Below, in pieces: positions 36,126 to 45,770 of a stretch of 64,000 nucleotides of DNA (its first letter is position 1; each line of letters begins with the position of its first letter). The notes beneath the pieces were generated by a model, which worked only from the letters and a program-made list of their open reading frames with translations, was not told where the DNA came from and searched no databases. A program made the translations under genes and the position numbers. Origin of the DNA: Akkermansia muciniphila (GTDB lineage Bacteria > Verrucomicrobiota > Verrucomicrobiia > Verrucomicrobiales > Akkermansiaceae); NCBI RefSeq assembly GCF_900184965.1, contig NZ_FXYA01000162.1, positions 62,001-126,000 on the forward strand, read 5' to 3'.

Positions 36126-37211
36126 TTACAGCGCCCGCTGGCAGCGTTGGCGCAGGTAGTGGTCGCACAGGCAAAGCCAGGCCATGGCTTCCACAATGGG
36201 CACGGCGCGCGGCAGCACGCAGGCGTCATGCCGTCCCCTGCCCTTGAGCCGGGCATCTTCCCCATCCCTGTTGACCGTCTGCTGGTCGATCATCAAGGTG
36301 GCCGTAGGCTTGAAGCCGATGCGCATCAGAATGTCCTCTCCGTTGGAGATGCCGCCCTGAATACCGCCGGAGTGGTTGGTGGCGGTACGCACCCGGCCGC
36401 CCTGCATGTAAAAAGGGTCATTATGTTCCAGGCCGGTCATGTCCGCCGCTTCAAAACCGGAACCCACGGCGAAAGCCTTGGTGGCGGGAATGCTCATCAT
36501 GGCGTGGGCAAGCGTAGCGTCCAGCTTGTCAAAGACGGGATCCCCCAGGCCGGGAGGACAGCCGCGCACCATGCATTTGACCACGCCGCCCAAGGAATTG
36601 CCGGAATCACGGGCTTCCTTGATGGCGGCGATCATGGCTTCCGCCGCAGAGGGATCCGCCGTACGGACGATATTGCTTTCAATGGCTGAAGCCGTCACGG
36701 CTCCCCAGTCCACGGAAGCTTTCACATGGTGAACCTGGTCCACCCAGGCCAGAACCTCCATATCGGGAAAAGCCTGCTTCAAGACGGCTTTTGCCACGGC
36801 TCCGGCTGCGACGCGGCCGATAGTTTCCCGTGCGGAGGCCCGGCCGCCGCCCGCCCAGGCGCGAATACCGTATTTAGCGTCGTATGTATAATCCGCATGG
36901 GAGGGCCGGTACGTGCTGGCCATCTCGTCATAGGCGGAGGAGCGATGGTCCTTGTTCCGGACACTGACGGCTATAGGCGTTCCCAGGGTTTTGCCGTCCA
37001 GCACTCCGGAAAGGATTTCCGCGCGGTCCTCTTCCTTGCGGGGGGTTACGATGTCGCTCTGCCCCGGCCTGCGCCGGTCCAGCTCCCGCTGAATGTCTTC
37101 TTCCGTCACCGGAACGAGAGACGGACAGCCGTCAATCACCACGCCTACCCCGGTTCCATGGGATTCACCCCAGGTAGAAATCTTGAACACCTGACCAAAG
37201 CTGCTGGACAT
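36126..37211 (-). CDS. aroC: Chorismate synthase
   Basis: The 361-residue enzyme shows the family signatures [16 protein letters not shown] near the start, [21 protein letters not shown] in the middle and [14 protein letters not shown] near the end. It converts EPSP to chorismate using reduced FMN, the last shikimate-pathway step. Its usual partner aroA lies 2.7 kb away in the other orientation. It is upstream of the cvpA-like gene. Confidence 0.98.
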   Translation of the reverse strand: MSSSFGQVFKISTWGESHGTGVGVVIDGCPSLVPVTEEDIQRELDRRRPGQSDIVTPRKEEDRAEILSGVLDGKTLGTPIAVSVRNKDHRSSAYDEMASTYRPSHADYTYDAKYGIRAWAGGGRASARETIGRVAAGAVAKAVLKQAFPDMEVLAWVDQVHHVKASVDWGAVTASAIESNIVRTADPSAAEAMIAAIKEARDSGNSLGGVVKCMVRGCPPGLGDPVFDKLDATLAHAMMSIPATKAFAVGSGFEAADMTGLEHNDPFYMQGGRVRTATNHSGGIQGGISNGEDILMRIGFKPTATLMIDQQTVNRDGEDARLKGRGRHDACVLPRAVPIVEAMAWLCLCDHYLRQRCQRAL

Positions 37212-37270
37212 GGCGGCATTCTAGACGGAGGCGTTCATCCGGTCAAGTCGCCGGCATCCGCAGCGGGACA

Positions 37271-37303
37271 TAAAAAACACCCCGGTCCGCAAAGGACGGG
37301 GTG
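37271..37303 (-). terminator. Terminator of the HU gene
   Basis: On the minus strand a CACCCCGTCC stem pairs with GGACCGGGGTG (one bulge) and is followed by a run of six T (37277-37272). Confidence 0.88.
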
Positions 37304-37341
37304 CTGAAAGAAAAGTGCTCCTTTAGAAAGCAATTGCCGTC

Positions 37342-37611
37342 TTAGTCCTTCAAGGCGGAAGAGGCCTTGAAAGCAACCGTCTTGGAGGCGGGGATATTGA
37401 TCGTGTTGCCGGTCTTCGGGTTACGGCCGGTACGGGCCTCACGGGTCTTGGTAGCAAACGTACCAAAGCCGATGATCTGCACCTTGCCGGATTCTTTCAC
37501 GCCTTCCTTAATGGATTCCAGCACAGCGGCCAGAGCTTCTTCAGCGTGCTTCTTGGTCGTATCGGCACCCAGCTTGCTTTGAATCAGTTCAATCAGTTGA
37601 GCCTTGTTCAT
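37342..37611 (-). CDS. hup: HU-family DNA-binding protein
   Basis: An 89-residue nucleoid protein with the HU/IHF pattern: N-terminal helices starting MNKAQLIELIQSKLG, the GFGTFATKTREARTGRNPKTG region leading into the beta arm, and an IPASKTVAFKASSALKD end. It bends DNA with little sequence preference. No neighbour indicates a specialised role. It lies downstream of murA on the same strand, 81 bp away, and has its own terminator. Confidence 0.97.
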   Translation of the reverse strand: MNKAQLIELIQSKLGADTTKKHAEEALAAVLESIKEGVKESGKVQIIGFGTFATKTREARTGRNPKTGNTINIPASKTVAFKASSALKD

Positions 37612-37692
37612 AGGACTTCGGTGAATAGCATATGGAACTCTGACAGTAAAGAAAAAATGTGGTGTGATGAAAAATCCGGACTTAAAACAGCG

Positions 37693-38970
37693 TTAATTGT
37701 CATCATCCGGCAATCTTTCCACAGCGGCGCCGATTGCCAGGAGTTTTTCATCAATCATTTCATAGCCCCGGTCAATATGATACAGGCGGTGAATCTCCGT
37801 GGTGCCTTCCGCCTTCAGGGCTGCCAGCACCAGGGCGGCGGAAGCCCGCAGGTCGGAGGCCATGACGGGTGCGCCGCTGAGCGTTTCCACCCCGGAGATG
37901 ACGGCAGTGCCGTTGTCCACCTTGATGTCCGCCCCCATGCGCTTGAGTTCGGAGCAGTGCATGAAACGCTGCGGGAAAATGGTGTCCTTCACCACGGAAA
38001 TGCCCGGCGTCGTGGCGAAGAGAGCCGTCATCTGAGCCTGCATGTCCGTGGGGTAGCCGGGATACGGGGCTGTCTTGATTTCTCCGCATTTGGGAGTTTT
38101 CCCGGCAATGATGGTGACCGTATCCCCCCGTTCGTTGAATTCCACGTGGTGGCCGCATTTCCGGAGCAAATCCGTCACCACGGTCATATGTTCCTCACAG
38201 ACGCGCCGCAGGGTCACGCCATCCCCCATCATGGCCGCCGCCACCATAAAGGTGCCGGCCTCAATGCGGTCCGGGATAACGGTATGGTTGCAGCCGCGGA
38301 GCTTTTCCACTCCCTCAATGACGATCCGGCGCGTTCCCGCACCCTGAATATTGGCACCCATCTTAATCAGGAAGTTCGCCAGATCCACCACTTCCGGCTC
38401 GGAGGCTGCGGATTCAATAACGGTGGTGCCTTTCGCCAATACGGCGGCCATCATTAAATTGTCCGTTCCCAGAACGGTGGGGCCGTGGTCGCCGCGCAAA
38501 TCCACCGTGGCTCCTTTCAATCCCCCGGGAGCTTCAATAATCAGGTTGCCGCGCTCAATCTGCACCTGCGCTCCCAATGCCTGGATGGCCCTGATATGCA
38601 AATCCACAGGACGGTCGCCAATCACACAGCCGCCCGGCAGGGGAATCACACACCGCTGCATGCGGGCCATCAAAGGCCCCATCAGGCAGATGGAGGCGCG
38701 CATCTTGCGCACCTGTTCATAAGCGGCTTCGGAATGCAGGTTCCTGGCCTCCACGCGCACATTGCCACTGGACCGCTCCACGGAGGCTCCCAGCTGGCCC
38801 ATGATCTGCACCATGAAATTGGTATCGGAAACATCCGGCACACGGCGCACCACTACAGGCTCATCCGTCAGCAGGGATGCGGCCAAAATAGGCAGGGAAG
38901 CATTTTTGGAACCGCTGATATTGACGGCTCCCCTCAGCGTAAAACCTCCATGTACGACAAGCTTCTCCAT
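37693..38970 (-). CDS. murA: UDP-GlcNAc 1-carboxyvinyltransferase
   Basis: The 425-residue enzyme transfers enolpyruvate to UDP-GlcNAc, the first committed step of peptidoglycan synthesis. The catalytic Cys is at residue 115 in LPGGCVIGDRPVDLH, the same number as in E. coli; its presence predicts fosfomycin sensitivity at the target level. The substrate-binding SGSKNASLPIL near 19-29 and PDRIEAGTFM are also present. The ATG at 38970 is chosen over an in-frame TTG four codons upstream. It is followed by the HU gene. Confidence 0.98.
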   Translation of the reverse strand: MEKLVVHGGFTLRGAVNISGSKNASLPILAASLLTDEPVVVRRVPDVSDTNFMVQIMGQLGASVERSSGNVRVEARNLHSEAAYEQVRKMRASICLMGPLMARMQRCVIPLPGGCVIGDRPVDLHIRAIQALGAQVQIERGNLIIEAPGGLKGATVDLRGDHGPTVLGTDNLMMAAVLAKGTTVIESAASEPEVVDLANFLIKMGANIQGAGTRRIVIEGVEKLRGCNHTVIPDRIEAGTFMVAAAMMGDGVTLRRVCEEHMTVVTDLLRKCGHHVEFNERGDTVTIIAGKTPKCGEIKTAPYPGYPTDMQAQMTALFATTPGISVVKDTIFPQRFMHCSELKRMGADIKVDNGTAVISGVETLSGAPVMASDLRASAALVLAALKAEGTTEIHRLYHIDRGYEMIDEKLLAIGAAVERLPDDDN

Positions 38971-39113
38971 AGTGGGTGGCAATTAAGTGACGGATTCTAC
39001 ACATTTGACACGCCCATGCAACCCCAAAGAGCCCCCAGAACGGGACAATTTCCAAGTGGTTCTCTTCCCTGGAAAAGAGAGGATGAAAACAGCACGATAA
39101 ATAAAACAGGAAC

Positions 39114-39533
<420 letters not shown>

Positions 39534-39887
39534 AGGGACTACATACGCTTTCATCGGCTCGCGGTAAAGTCCAAAGCGGGCATGAAGAACATTTTGTTTC
39601 TTTCTTCCTTCTTCAAGCCAACAGGCGCCCTCTTTCCTGAACAAGGTAAAGCGGCCACAGGACTGCTCCCGTGGCCGCTCCAACTTACTACCTATGAAAA
39701 CCAGCTTGATCCATTGATCCTGAAAAGCTCTCTCCTTCTTTTCAGGGGGATGCAGCCGATAACGCACATGAATATACGCCACCGTTCCGGAAAATCAACT
39801 CCATTCTGGGAAGCCCCCTGATGCGGCCGTCCGCCTCGTAATTGGCTTGATTCGGCAGCCGATACAGGGTAGTTCTTCCGGACGCTC
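39534..39887. other. Spacer between rnpB and aroA
   Basis: The 354-bp spacer has no supported gene. It contains a perfect 9-bp inverted repeat AGCGGCCAC/GTGGCCGCT (39650-39658 with 39671-39679) without a T-run on either side. For rnpB a weak promoter-like pair (TTTACC, 17 bp, TATGTA on the minus strand) lies within 40 bp of its 5' end. The aroA promoter was not identified. Confidence 0.45.
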
Positions 39888-41195
39888 ATGAACCTTCATT
39901 CCCATTCCATTCCCTCCCTGCAAGGGGTACTGACCGTACCCGGAGACAAAAGCATTTCCCACCGCGCCGCCATTCTGGGTGGCCTGGCGAAAGGAGTGAC
40001 GGAAGTGGATAATTTCCTATGCAGTGAAGATTGCCTGAATACCTTGCGCGCCATGGAGCAGCTGGGCGCCCAAGTGGATGTGCTGGAAGAACGGCAGGGA
40101 TATGGCCCAGTACGCTTCCGGATAACGGGCGTCGCCATGAGCCCCAAGGCCTCTGAACGGCCCATTGACTGCGGCAATTCCGGCACGGGCATGAGACTGC
40201 TGGCCGGGATGCTGGCCGCCTGCCCTTTTGATTCGGAAATGTTTGGGGACGCCTCCCTGTGTTCCCGCCCCATGGGCCGCATCATGCAGCCGCTGGAACA
40301 AATGGGAGCGCGGATTGAGGCCAGGGGAACCAAATCGGGCTGTGCGCCGCTGAGCATTCACGGCGGGCGGGTGCACCCGATTTCCTACACGCTTCCCATG
40401 GCAAGCGCCCAGGTAAAAAGCGCCATTCTACTGGCGGGCATGTTTGCGGACGGCGCCACCACCGTGCGCCAGCCGGCCGTCACCCGCGACCACACGGAAC
40501 GCCTGTTCCGTCATTTCGGCATTCCCTGCACCGTGGACGGCCTGACCGTCGGAACCTGCGGGCCGGCTCTCCCCGTCGCCCATGATTTGACAGTCCCGGC
40601 AGATATTTCCTCCGCAGCTTTCTGGATGGTGGCCGCCGCCGGCCGGCCGGGCTCCCGCCTGACGTTGCGCCAGGTGGGGCTGAACAAGACGCGGAACGCC
40701 GTCATCAGCGCGCTGCAAAGGATGGGCGCACGAATGGACATTGTGACCACTTCTCCGGCAGATGCCGGCGAACCATACGGAGATATTACCGTGTACGGCT
40801 CGGATTCCCTGCACGGCACCAGCCTCCTCCCGGAAGAAATCCCCAATCTCATTGACGAGATACCCATCCTGGCCGTAGCGGGAGCCCTGGGCCGGGGAGA
40901 CTTCATCGTCCGAAACGCCCGCGAATTGCGCGTCAAGGAAACGGACCGCATCGCCACCACGGCAGCCAATCTCCGGCTCATGGGCGTGGATGTGGAAGAA
41001 TTTGACGACGGCATGGTTGTTCACGGCGGCACCCCACTGAAAGGAACGGAATTATCCAGTTATGGGGACCACCGCATCGCCATGAGTTTCCTGGTGGCCG
41101 GGCTCAGCGCACAGGGAGAAACCGTGGTGACGGATACGGAATGCATCAATACGTCCTATCCCGGTTTTGAACGGGATCTGGCTCAGTTCCTGTAA
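39888..41195 (+). CDS. aroA: 3-phosphoshikimate 1-carboxyvinyltransferase (EPSP synthase)
   Basis: The 435-residue enzyme makes EPSP from shikimate-3-phosphate and PEP. Seen motifs are VPGDKSISHRAAILGG near 18-33, GNSGTGMRLLAGMLA near 94-108, the RVKETDRIATTAANL segment and the C-terminal SYGDHRIAMSFLVAGL. The Gly-Met-Arg context after GNSGTG is that of a glyphosate-sensitive class I-like enzyme, but class assignment is tentative. It is structurally related to MurA, encoded 1 kb away on the opposite strand. Confidence 0.98.
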   Translation: MNLHSHSIPSLQGVLTVPGDKSISHRAAILGGLAKGVTEVDNFLCSEDCLNTLRAMEQLGAQVDVLEERQGYGPVRFRITGVAMSPKASERPIDCGNSGTGMRLLAGMLAACPFDSEMFGDASLCSRPMGRIMQPLEQMGARIEARGTKSGCAPLSIHGGRVHPISYTLPMASAQVKSAILLAGMFADGATTVRQPAVTRDHTERLFRHFGIPCTVDGLTVGTCGPALPVAHDLTVPADISSAAFWMVAAAGRPGSRLTLRQVGLNKTRNAVISALQRMGARMDIVTTSPADAGEPYGDITVYGSDSLHGTSLLPEEIPNLIDEIPILAVAGALGRGDFIVRNARELRVKETDRIATTAANLRLMGVDVEEFDDGMVVHGGTPLKGTELSSYGDHRIAMSFLVAGLSAQGETVVTDTECINTSYPGFERDLAQFL

Positions 41196-41279
41196 AAAAC
41201 GCAACATTCCAGCCGGATTTTACCCTGTTCATGGAATAATACCGGAACAGGAAAAGAATCTTGCGGCATTCCGGCAGCG

Positions 41280-41633
41280 TTATACTTTCCCTTCCTCCCC
41301 CACTTCTCTGGCGCGGCATAAATCCCGCCAGCCGGGAAAATTCCATTTGTTGGGAAAATCCCGGCACTGGCGGGGTTTAACGGGATTGATCCGGCAGCCG
41401 TCTTTCGTCAGCATCATGCAGGCTCCGTCCTCCGCGTCCCTGATGGACAATCCGCGCCGGTTGGCTCTCAACCGGCAGCATGTGTCAATAAAAACCTGTT
41501 CGTCCATGTGCAGGAAACGGGAAATCTCGCGGATTTCATCCGCTTCAATGCACACATCCCCGGCCCAGCGGCAGCATGCGCCGCATCTGGTGCATTCATA
41601 CCGCACCGCTTTTCCTCCGTCCTCCATACGCAT
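41280..41633 (-). CDS. YkgJ-type Cys-cluster protein
   Basis: The 117-residue protein has the UPF0153/YkgJ Cys pattern: CTRCGACCRW at 14-23, then later Cys residues in VFIDTCCRL, DGACMML, DGCRINPVKPRQCRDFP and RDLCRA. Such proteins likely bind zinc or an iron-sulfur cluster; their role is not settled. The ATG follows the glycosyltransferase stop with no gap (TAA then ATG), so the two genes are translationally coupled. Confidence 0.88.
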   Translation of the reverse strand: MRMEDGGKAVRYECTRCGACCRWAGDVCIEADEIREISRFLHMDEQVFIDTCCRLRANRRGLSIRDAEDGACMMLTKDGCRINPVKPRQCRDFPNKWNFPGWRDLCRAREVGEEGKV

Positions 41634-42467
41634 TTAAGTGAAAATTCCGCTGATGACGCCTATGTTCATATGGGCATCCCTCCATCGCGGGCTATTGACG
41701 GCATGTTCAAAATCCTGCGGCAATTTCCCGATGGAGCCGGGAGCCTGCTCCAGCCCCGCCAGAATCTGCCTGATTCTGGAACGCGCGATGAGCGTAGGCT
41801 GATTGGTCCACTGGAAAACCTCGCTGTCAATGATATAGCCTTCATCAATCCTGGTAATGTACTGGGGAAAGCGAAGATGCGGGTTCTGCTCCACATAAAC
41901 GCAGCGGCCTATCGAACGCTTGGAGCGGAAAGGATGGAAAAAGCGCCGGATGCTTTTAATCCAGTCAGGCGCTTCCGACAACCCTTCCGCATGCACCCAC
42001 ATGGTAGCCAGCTGCTCCACGGGATAAAAATAGGAATATGTATAGGCGGCCTTGTAACGCGTGCAACCGCGCCATGCATGGCGCAGGCGCACCATATCCG
42101 CCTGGCCGGAAATCAGCAGCTCCAAGGCCCGTTTCAACTGCTTTTCCAGATTTTCCCCGCGCAGATGCTCCCAGATCATGCAATCATCCTCCGCCAGCAG
42201 CACGTAATCCGTATCAAGAGCGTTGACCGCCGTATGGAGAGCCCCTATAAAACCGCCTTCCACCGGAGAGGCCACCGCGGAAAGTCCATGGGAAAGGGCC
42301 GTCTCCCGCACCTTGGCGGCGCTTTCCGGAAAAACGGCGCAAGCTTTGTCAAAATAGCCAAGCAGCCCGGACCTGCCATAGGAAGCCAGAGTCATGGCCA
42401 GCGTATAAGGGGCGTTATCACACAGCAGGGCCAAGCCGACTGTTTTATCTTGAAAGAGAATTCCCAT
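41634..42467 (-). CDS. GT-A-type glycosyltransferase-like protein
   Basis: The 277-residue cytoplasmic protein has an N-terminal nucleotide-sugar-binding-like half with NAPYTLAMTLASYGRSG and, at about 90-97, LLAEDDC, which serves as the metal-binding DxD-type motif. Its C-terminal half is rich in aromatic and basic residues (TYSYFYPVEQLATMW, FHPFRSKRS). The overall look is that of a family 2-like or small LPS glycosyltransferase. Donor and acceptor are unknown. It starts a two-gene unit with the YkgJ-type gene and diverges from the Pro-rich lipoprotein gene. Confidence 0.72.
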   Translation of the reverse strand: MGILFQDKTVGLALLCDNAPYTLAMTLASYGRSGLLGYFDKACAVFPESAAKVRETALSHGLSAVASPVEGGFIGALHTAVNALDTDYVLLAEDDCMIWEHLRGENLEKQLKRALELLISGQADMVRLRHAWRGCTRYKAAYTYSYFYPVEQLATMWVHAEGLSEAPDWIKSIRRFFHPFRSKRSIGRCVYVEQNPHLRFPQYITRIDEGYIIDSEVFQWTNQPTLIARSRIRQILAGLEQAPGSIGKLPQDFEHAVNSPRWRDAHMNIGVISGIFT

Positions 42468-42597
42468 CACGTAGAGCGTTTTTGCAGTCTAAGACAACAG
42501 GAAGCACGTTTCCAAGCAAAATAATTTTAAACAAATGTACTTTTTCCTTGCCGCTTTTCAGGCGAAGGGAAAAGATAATTCACCCCGTTTCGTCATC

Positions 42598-43422
42598 ATG
42601 AAAGCATACGTTATCTTAAAAAACTCACTGCTGGCGGCCGCTATCGGCTGTGCTTTGTCCAGCTGCTACGATCCTTATTATGACCATTTCAGCGTGTCAG
42701 GCTCCTACAGCAGCGGCGGTTCCAGCGTATCGTACATGTATGACAGCTCCGGCTATCCTATTTACGGATATTATGGAGGAAGGCCCATCTATGCCTATGA
42801 CACGTTCGGAAGCCCCATTTACTCCATCAACCTGATTCGTCCGAATTATTATATCCCCACGTGGGGGCCGGCTCCTTATTACCGCGGGCATTATGTCCGT
42901 TCCCACCATTGCCGGCCCATGGCAAGACCGCCGATGAAACCCCAGTTCAGGCCCGACCACTTCCGTCCGGGAAACAACAGGCCGGCCCCACACCCCGTAC
43001 GGCCCAATCAGCGGCCGAACGTCGGAAAACCCGGCAATTCTCATCGGCCTCCGGTACACCATCCGGGAATCAACCAGCCCGGACGGCCTTCGCGCCCTTC
43101 CGCCAATCATCCTTCCCGTCCCGGCGGCTCGAATCGTCCCGGCATCAGCCGCCCGGAAGTCAATCGTCCCTCCAGACCGGATTTCGGACGTCCCAGCCGA
43201 CCTTCCTCCCCGCCGGCTTCAAGGCCTTCCTCCCACAATCCGGGACACTCCGGCGTCAACCGTCCCGGCAGGCCCTCTTCCGTTTCCAGGCCTTCTTCCC
43301 CGCCCCATTCCGTCAACGCACCTGGCAGGCCGTCCTCCCGCCCTTCATCTGCGCCATCCCGTCCGTCTCCTTCTCCTAAACCTTCCAATCCCGGGCATTC
43401 CCACGGAACGCACAGAAGATAA
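42598..43422 (+). CDS. Proline/arginine-rich lipoprotein
   Basis: The 274-residue protein begins with a lipoprotein signal (MKAYVILKNSLLAAAIGCALSSC, Cys about 23). Residues 24-110 are rich in Tyr, Ser and Gly (YDPYYDHFSVSGSYSSGG; YPIYGYYGGRPIYAYD). From about 110 to the end the sequence is low-complexity, with degenerate RPS, RPG and NRP units, very basic and without predicted fold. A surface role, for example binding acidic glycans or wall polymers, is plausible but unproven. The Met at 42598 opens the signal; an upstream in-frame start would add 21 residues. Confidence 0.8.
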   Translation: MKAYVILKNSLLAAAIGCALSSCYDPYYDHFSVSGSYSSGGSSVSYMYDSSGYPIYGYYGGRPIYAYDTFGSPIYSINLIRPNYYIPTWGPAPYYRGHYVRSHHCRPMARPPMKPQFRPDHFRPGNNRPAPHPVRPNQRPNVGKPGNSHRPPVHHPGINQPGRPSRPSANHPSRPGGSNRPGISRPEVNRPSRPDFGRPSRPSSPPASRPSSHNPGHSGVNRPGRPSSVSRPSSPPHSVNAPGRPSSRPSSAPSRPSPSPKPSNPGHSHGTHRR

Positions 43423-43575
43423 GCTTTCCTGAACTGCCATTCATTGCAGGGCTGTGTTGCTCCGGGGATGCAAGATAGCCCTGCGTCATGGTTTTGTCCA
43501 GACAGCGGTCATTCTTCTCCGGGATTGTTCCAGACCCGTTTCCTTGTGGGGGGATCCGCCTTGCCTGGGAAGAAG

Positions 43576-43605
43576 CGTTTTCCGGCATTCAAACGCCGGA
43601 AAACG
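43576..43605 (-). terminator. Terminator-like hairpin after uppP
   Basis: A perfect 11-bp inverted repeat (43576-43586 with 43595-43605, CGTTTTCCGGC) lies 5 bp past the uppP stop. On the minus strand TTCTTCCC follows. Confidence 0.65.
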
Positions 43606-43609
43606 TCTT

Positions 43610-44446
43610 TCAATGCACCAGTCCCATAGACAGAAGGACCAGGGTCACAATGCCAATGGCGATACGGTACCAGCCGAATATGGAAAAACTGTGCCTTTGC
43701 AAATAGGATACCATCCATTTTACAGCCAGCCATGCGGAAAGCCAGCTGACCGCCGTTCCCACGGCCAAAGCTTCCCAGCCGAAGGATTCAAGCATCAGCG
43801 CACCGTCCTTATACGCATCATGGACCGTGGCTGCGCCCAGGGTTATCAATCCCAGCAAAAAGCTGAACTCCACGGCCGCCTCCACGCTCAACCCCACGAA
43901 CATGCCTCCCAGCATGGTCATCAGGCTCCGGCTGGTGCCGGGGATCATGGCCACGCACTGGAGCGCGCCCACCGTCAGCGCTTTGGCCGGCGTCAGGCTT
44001 TCAATGGAAGCGCCGGAGTTCCCTTCATTGGAACGGCCCTCCCTGGCGCGCCAGGCGCAATACGCCAGAATAACGCCTCCCCCCACGATCCATGAATAAG
44101 CCACCGTGTACGTATTGAACAGATACTCCTTGATCAGGGAGGCGCAGCACAGGCCCACCACGGCGGCCGGAAGAAAGGCCAGAATAATGTTGACCAGCAG
44201 TTTCAGCCCGGCGGGGTTCTTGCCGCGCACGCCCTGCGCCATGGTTTTTACCCGGGGAAAATACAGGCTCAGCACCGCCAGGATGGCTCCCCCCTGGATG
44301 CAGACGGCCAGGGCGTCCAGGGCTTCCTTGCTCTGAGACATGTTCAACAGGGATTCCGTCAGGAGCAGATGCCCCGTGGAGCTGACCGGCAAGTATTCGG
44401 TCAGGCCTTCCACAATACCCAGAATAATAATTTCCAGAAGATTCAT
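43610..44446 (-). CDS. uppP: Undecaprenyl-diphosphatase
   Basis: The 278-residue membrane protein (BacA/UppP) has about eight helices and both signature motifs: EGLTEYLPVSSTGHLLL near 14-30, and PGTSRSLMTMLGG near 165-177. It recycles undecaprenyl pyrophosphate to the monophosphate carrier for peptidoglycan and O-antigen synthesis; extra copies give bacitracin resistance. It follows tatC by 24 bp and is probably cotranscribed with it. Confidence 0.97.
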   Translation of the reverse strand: MNLLEIIILGIVEGLTEYLPVSSTGHLLLTESLLNMSQSKEALDALAVCIQGGAILAVLSLYFPRVKTMAQGVRGKNPAGLKLLVNIILAFLPAAVVGLCCASLIKEYLFNTYTVAYSWIVGGGVILAYCAWRAREGRSNEGNSGASIESLTPAKALTVGALQCVAMIPGTSRSLMTMLGGMFVGLSVEAAVEFSFLLGLITLGAATVHDAYKDGALMLESFGWEALAVGTAVSWLSAWLAVKWMVSYLQRHSFSIFGWYRIAIGIVTLVLLSMGLVH

Positions 44447-44470
44447 AATGTTGATGCGTGTTGGATGTAG

Positions 44471-45619
44471 TTACTGGTTGTAGGGAGAATTGTTGTTGTT
44501 GAAATCTTCTTCAAACCGGGCGATTTCCTCCCGGGTGCGCGCGGCCTCCTTGCGTTCATGCATCCAGGCGAGAATGATGCATATTTCATACAGCGCATAC
44601 ATGGGAACGGCCATCAGCATCATGGTGGCCACGTCCGGCGTAGGGGTGATGATCGCAGCCAGGATAGCGATAGCCACAATGGCATAGCGTCTCGTGGACT
44701 TCATCATATCATAGGTCAGCACTCCCAGCTTGACGAAGGGCATCACCACCACAGGCAGTTCAAAAGCCAGGCCGAACATCAAAATCATCTGCGTGGCGAA
44801 GGACAGATAATAACCGATGCGCCATTCATTGGAAATGCCGAATTCCAGGGAATAAGTGTAGAAAAACGCCAGTACCCGCGGAAGCACAATGAAATAACAA
44901 AACAGCGTCCCGGCCAGGAACAGGCCGAAACCGACAGCCATGCACTTATACAACAGGTGGCGTTCATGTTCCAGCAATCCCGGAATGATGAATTGAAGCA
45001 GGAAGTACAGCAGAAGGGGGAAAGAAATCACCACCCCGGCATACAGGGAAAGCTTGATGGTCAGCATGAATGCCTCCCCTGGCTGGAACGCGCTCATCAT
45101 CTTGAGGGCCCCCCGCCCCGTTCCGTCCGCCAGAACGGCTCCTTGGGCATACAGGGCTTCCGCCAGATCCCGCACGGACGCGGAAGGGCTTCCTTCCCTG
45201 ATGAAAATCTGTTTCCTGTCCTCCGGCAGCGGCTGCGCGCCGCGAAGCACCAGGGCCGCCTCCGTCAAATCTGCCTGGGACGGGGAAACCTGGCGGAGAA
45301 ACAATTCCCGCTGGGAAGCTCCCAGGCCCGTCATGGCCGTTGCCATTTCCTTGGCCTTACCCCAGGCCTCCAGGCCAATCCCTGCCGGAAGATGGGATTC
45401 CTCAAACATATCCCACACCTGGTTGACGGGGCGTCTCAGGATATCCATCAGATTGGACGCAAACCCGGCACACAGAATCGTGCTGACGGTCAGGCACAGC
45501 GCCATCCTCAGCAGCATGGTCCGCAGGTCGTCCAGATGCTCCAGAAAGGGCTTTTCCTCATCTTCCCTCTTAATCTGCCACTTCTCCCGCAGACGGAATA
45601 TGTGTTTTAAAAAGAACAC
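44471..45619 (-). CDS. tatC: Twin-arginine translocase subunit TatC with large loop insertion
   Basis: The 382-residue protein has the TatC core: FLEHLDDLRTMLLRMAL at 25-41 (the signal-peptide binding N-terminus and helix 1), helices 2-6 from about 183 onward, and PVVVMPFVKLGVLT. The E. coli protein has 258 residues. Here about 100 extra residues (about 68-172) sit in the first periplasmic loop between helices 1 and 2, hydrophilic and mostly helical. The start is GTG at 45619. TatC recognises twin-arginine signals and, with TatA/TatB, exports folded proteins. The tatA/B genes are not in this window. uppP follows. Confidence 0.95.
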   Translation of the reverse strand: MFFLKHIFRLREKWQIKREDEEKPFLEHLDDLRTMLLRMALCLTVSTILCAGFASNLMDILRRPVNQVWDMFEESHLPAGIGLEAWGKAKEMATAMTGLGASQRELFLRQVSPSQADLTEAALVLRGAQPLPEDRKQIFIREGSPSASVRDLAEALYAQGAVLADGTGRGALKMMSAFQPGEAFMLTIKLSLYAGVVISFPLLLYFLLQFIIPGLLEHERHLLYKCMAVGFGLFLAGTLFCYFIVLPRVLAFFYTYSLEFGISNEWRIGYYLSFATQMILMFGLAFELPVVVMPFVKLGVLTYDMMKSTRRYAIVAIAILAAIITPTPDVATMMLMAVPMYALYEICIILAWMHERKEAARTREEIARFEEDFNNNNSPYNQ

Positions 45620-45770
45620 GGCGTTAAATGAAGCCTAAAAACCCTCTCCAGGCAAGCCGCAAGGCCGACAACGTCCTAAAAAATCCACTGCCTCCGCACC
45701 CCCGTTTTTTGGCATGCACCCCCTGTATCTGCTTGACGCGGGCAGACAGGCCCTTACTCTCTTACCCATC

